From contig CAMLOC010000029.1 of assembly GCA_946481465.1 (NCBI GenBank), forward strand, positions 1 through 13,223: a stretch of DNA of 13,223 nt, given 5' to 3'. Under the pieces are notes generated by a model. The model ran no database searches. It saw only the letters and a list, made by a program, of their open reading frames with translations, and was not told where the DNA came from. Both the position numbers and the translations under genes were made by a program. Positions 13,147 through 13,223 of this stretch are shown here, one piece after another. Within the stretch, counting starts at the first letter, position 1. The number at the start of each line of letters is the position of its first letter. The stretch comes from an uncultured Shinella sp. GTDB lineage: Bacteria; Pseudomonadota; Alphaproteobacteria; Rhizobiales; Rhizobiaceae.

Positions 13147-13223
13147 TGGCGCACCCGACAGGATTCGAACCTGTGACCTTTGGAATCGGAATCCAACACT
13201 CTATCCAGCTGAGCTACGGGTGC
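13147..13223 (-). tRNA. tRNA-Arg (anticodon CCG)
   Basis: The minus strand gives a full cloverleaf: acceptor GCACCCG/CGGGTGC, D arm GCTC...GAGT, anticodon stem TTGGA/TCCAA with loop TTCCGAT (anticodon CCG, reading CGG codons), T arm ACAGG-TTCGAAT-CCTGT. The discriminator is G and CCA is encoded (complement of 13147-13149). The 5' end coincides with the right edge of the window, so the promoter lies outside. Downstream, toward the glycosyltransferase, only weak hairpins without U tracts are visible. Confidence 0.97.

Noticed and set aside
11973..13199. 408-codon minus-strand open frame starting inside the tRNA
   Set aside because: Its start lies within the tRNA-Arg gene and the rest is antisense to the glycosyltransferase; this is a common mis-annotation next to tRNA genes.
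13147..13223. Attachment site of an integrated element at tRNA-Arg
   Set aside because: No integrase gene and no second copy of the tRNA 3' end was seen in the window.
1..13223. CRISPR arrays, insertion sequences or rRNA
   Set aside because: No regularly spaced repeats, transposase frames, terminal inverted repeats or rRNA-like sequence were found on either strand.

Overview
The window looks like chromosomal DNA of a high-GC alphaproteobacterium of the Rhizobiaceae (Rhizobium, Ensifer or Shinella type; the genus cannot be fixed from this sequence). The basis is an hmuSTUV heme-uptake operon divergent from tonB, TGA-N9-TCA iron-responsive (IRO/RirA-type) boxes, a HmuQ-type heme monooxygenase, a ThuA/ThuB pair and dense packing with many 4-base overlaps.

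Region 1 (1-6680) is an iron and heme module. On the minus strand, hmuS, hmuT, hmuU and the start of hmuV (cut by the left edge) encode a cytoplasmic heme-handling protein and a heme ABC importer. Divergently on the plus strand lie a small secreted four-cysteine protein and tonB, closed by a strong intrinsic terminator. A second plus-strand operon follows immediately: a DUF2325 protein, an 89-residue orphan protein, an IsdG/HmuQ-type heme monooxygenase with its Asn/Trp/His triad intact, and a VOC (bleomycin-resistance fold) protein. An IRO-like box lies in the hmuS/tonB divergent promoter region and another in front of the DUF2325 gene. All three transcription units are therefore probably derepressed together under iron limitation: TonB energises an outer-membrane receptor encoded elsewhere, HmuTUV imports heme, and HmuS and HmuQ process it.

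Region 2 (6683-7469, minus) holds a group II truncated hemoglobin and a DUF423 membrane protein, convergent with the heme operon with a 2-base gap. Region 3 (7572-8550, plus) is a TetR repressor and an SMR (EmrE-like) efflux pump. Its promoter has a perfect 14-base palindrome between the -35 and -10 boxes, and the predicted transcript is leaderless.

Region 4 (8580-11513) is a thuA-thuB pair behind a 22-base LacI-type operator, facing a convergent LacI-family regulator gene. It is probably a small sugar-oxidation unit without its own transporter. Region 5 (11514-13223) has a 309-base intergenic region with a 20-base-spaced direct repeat, an orphan GT-B-like glycosyltransferase and a complete tRNA-Arg(CCG) with encoded CCA at the right edge. 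No insertion sequence, CRISPR array or rRNA was seen.
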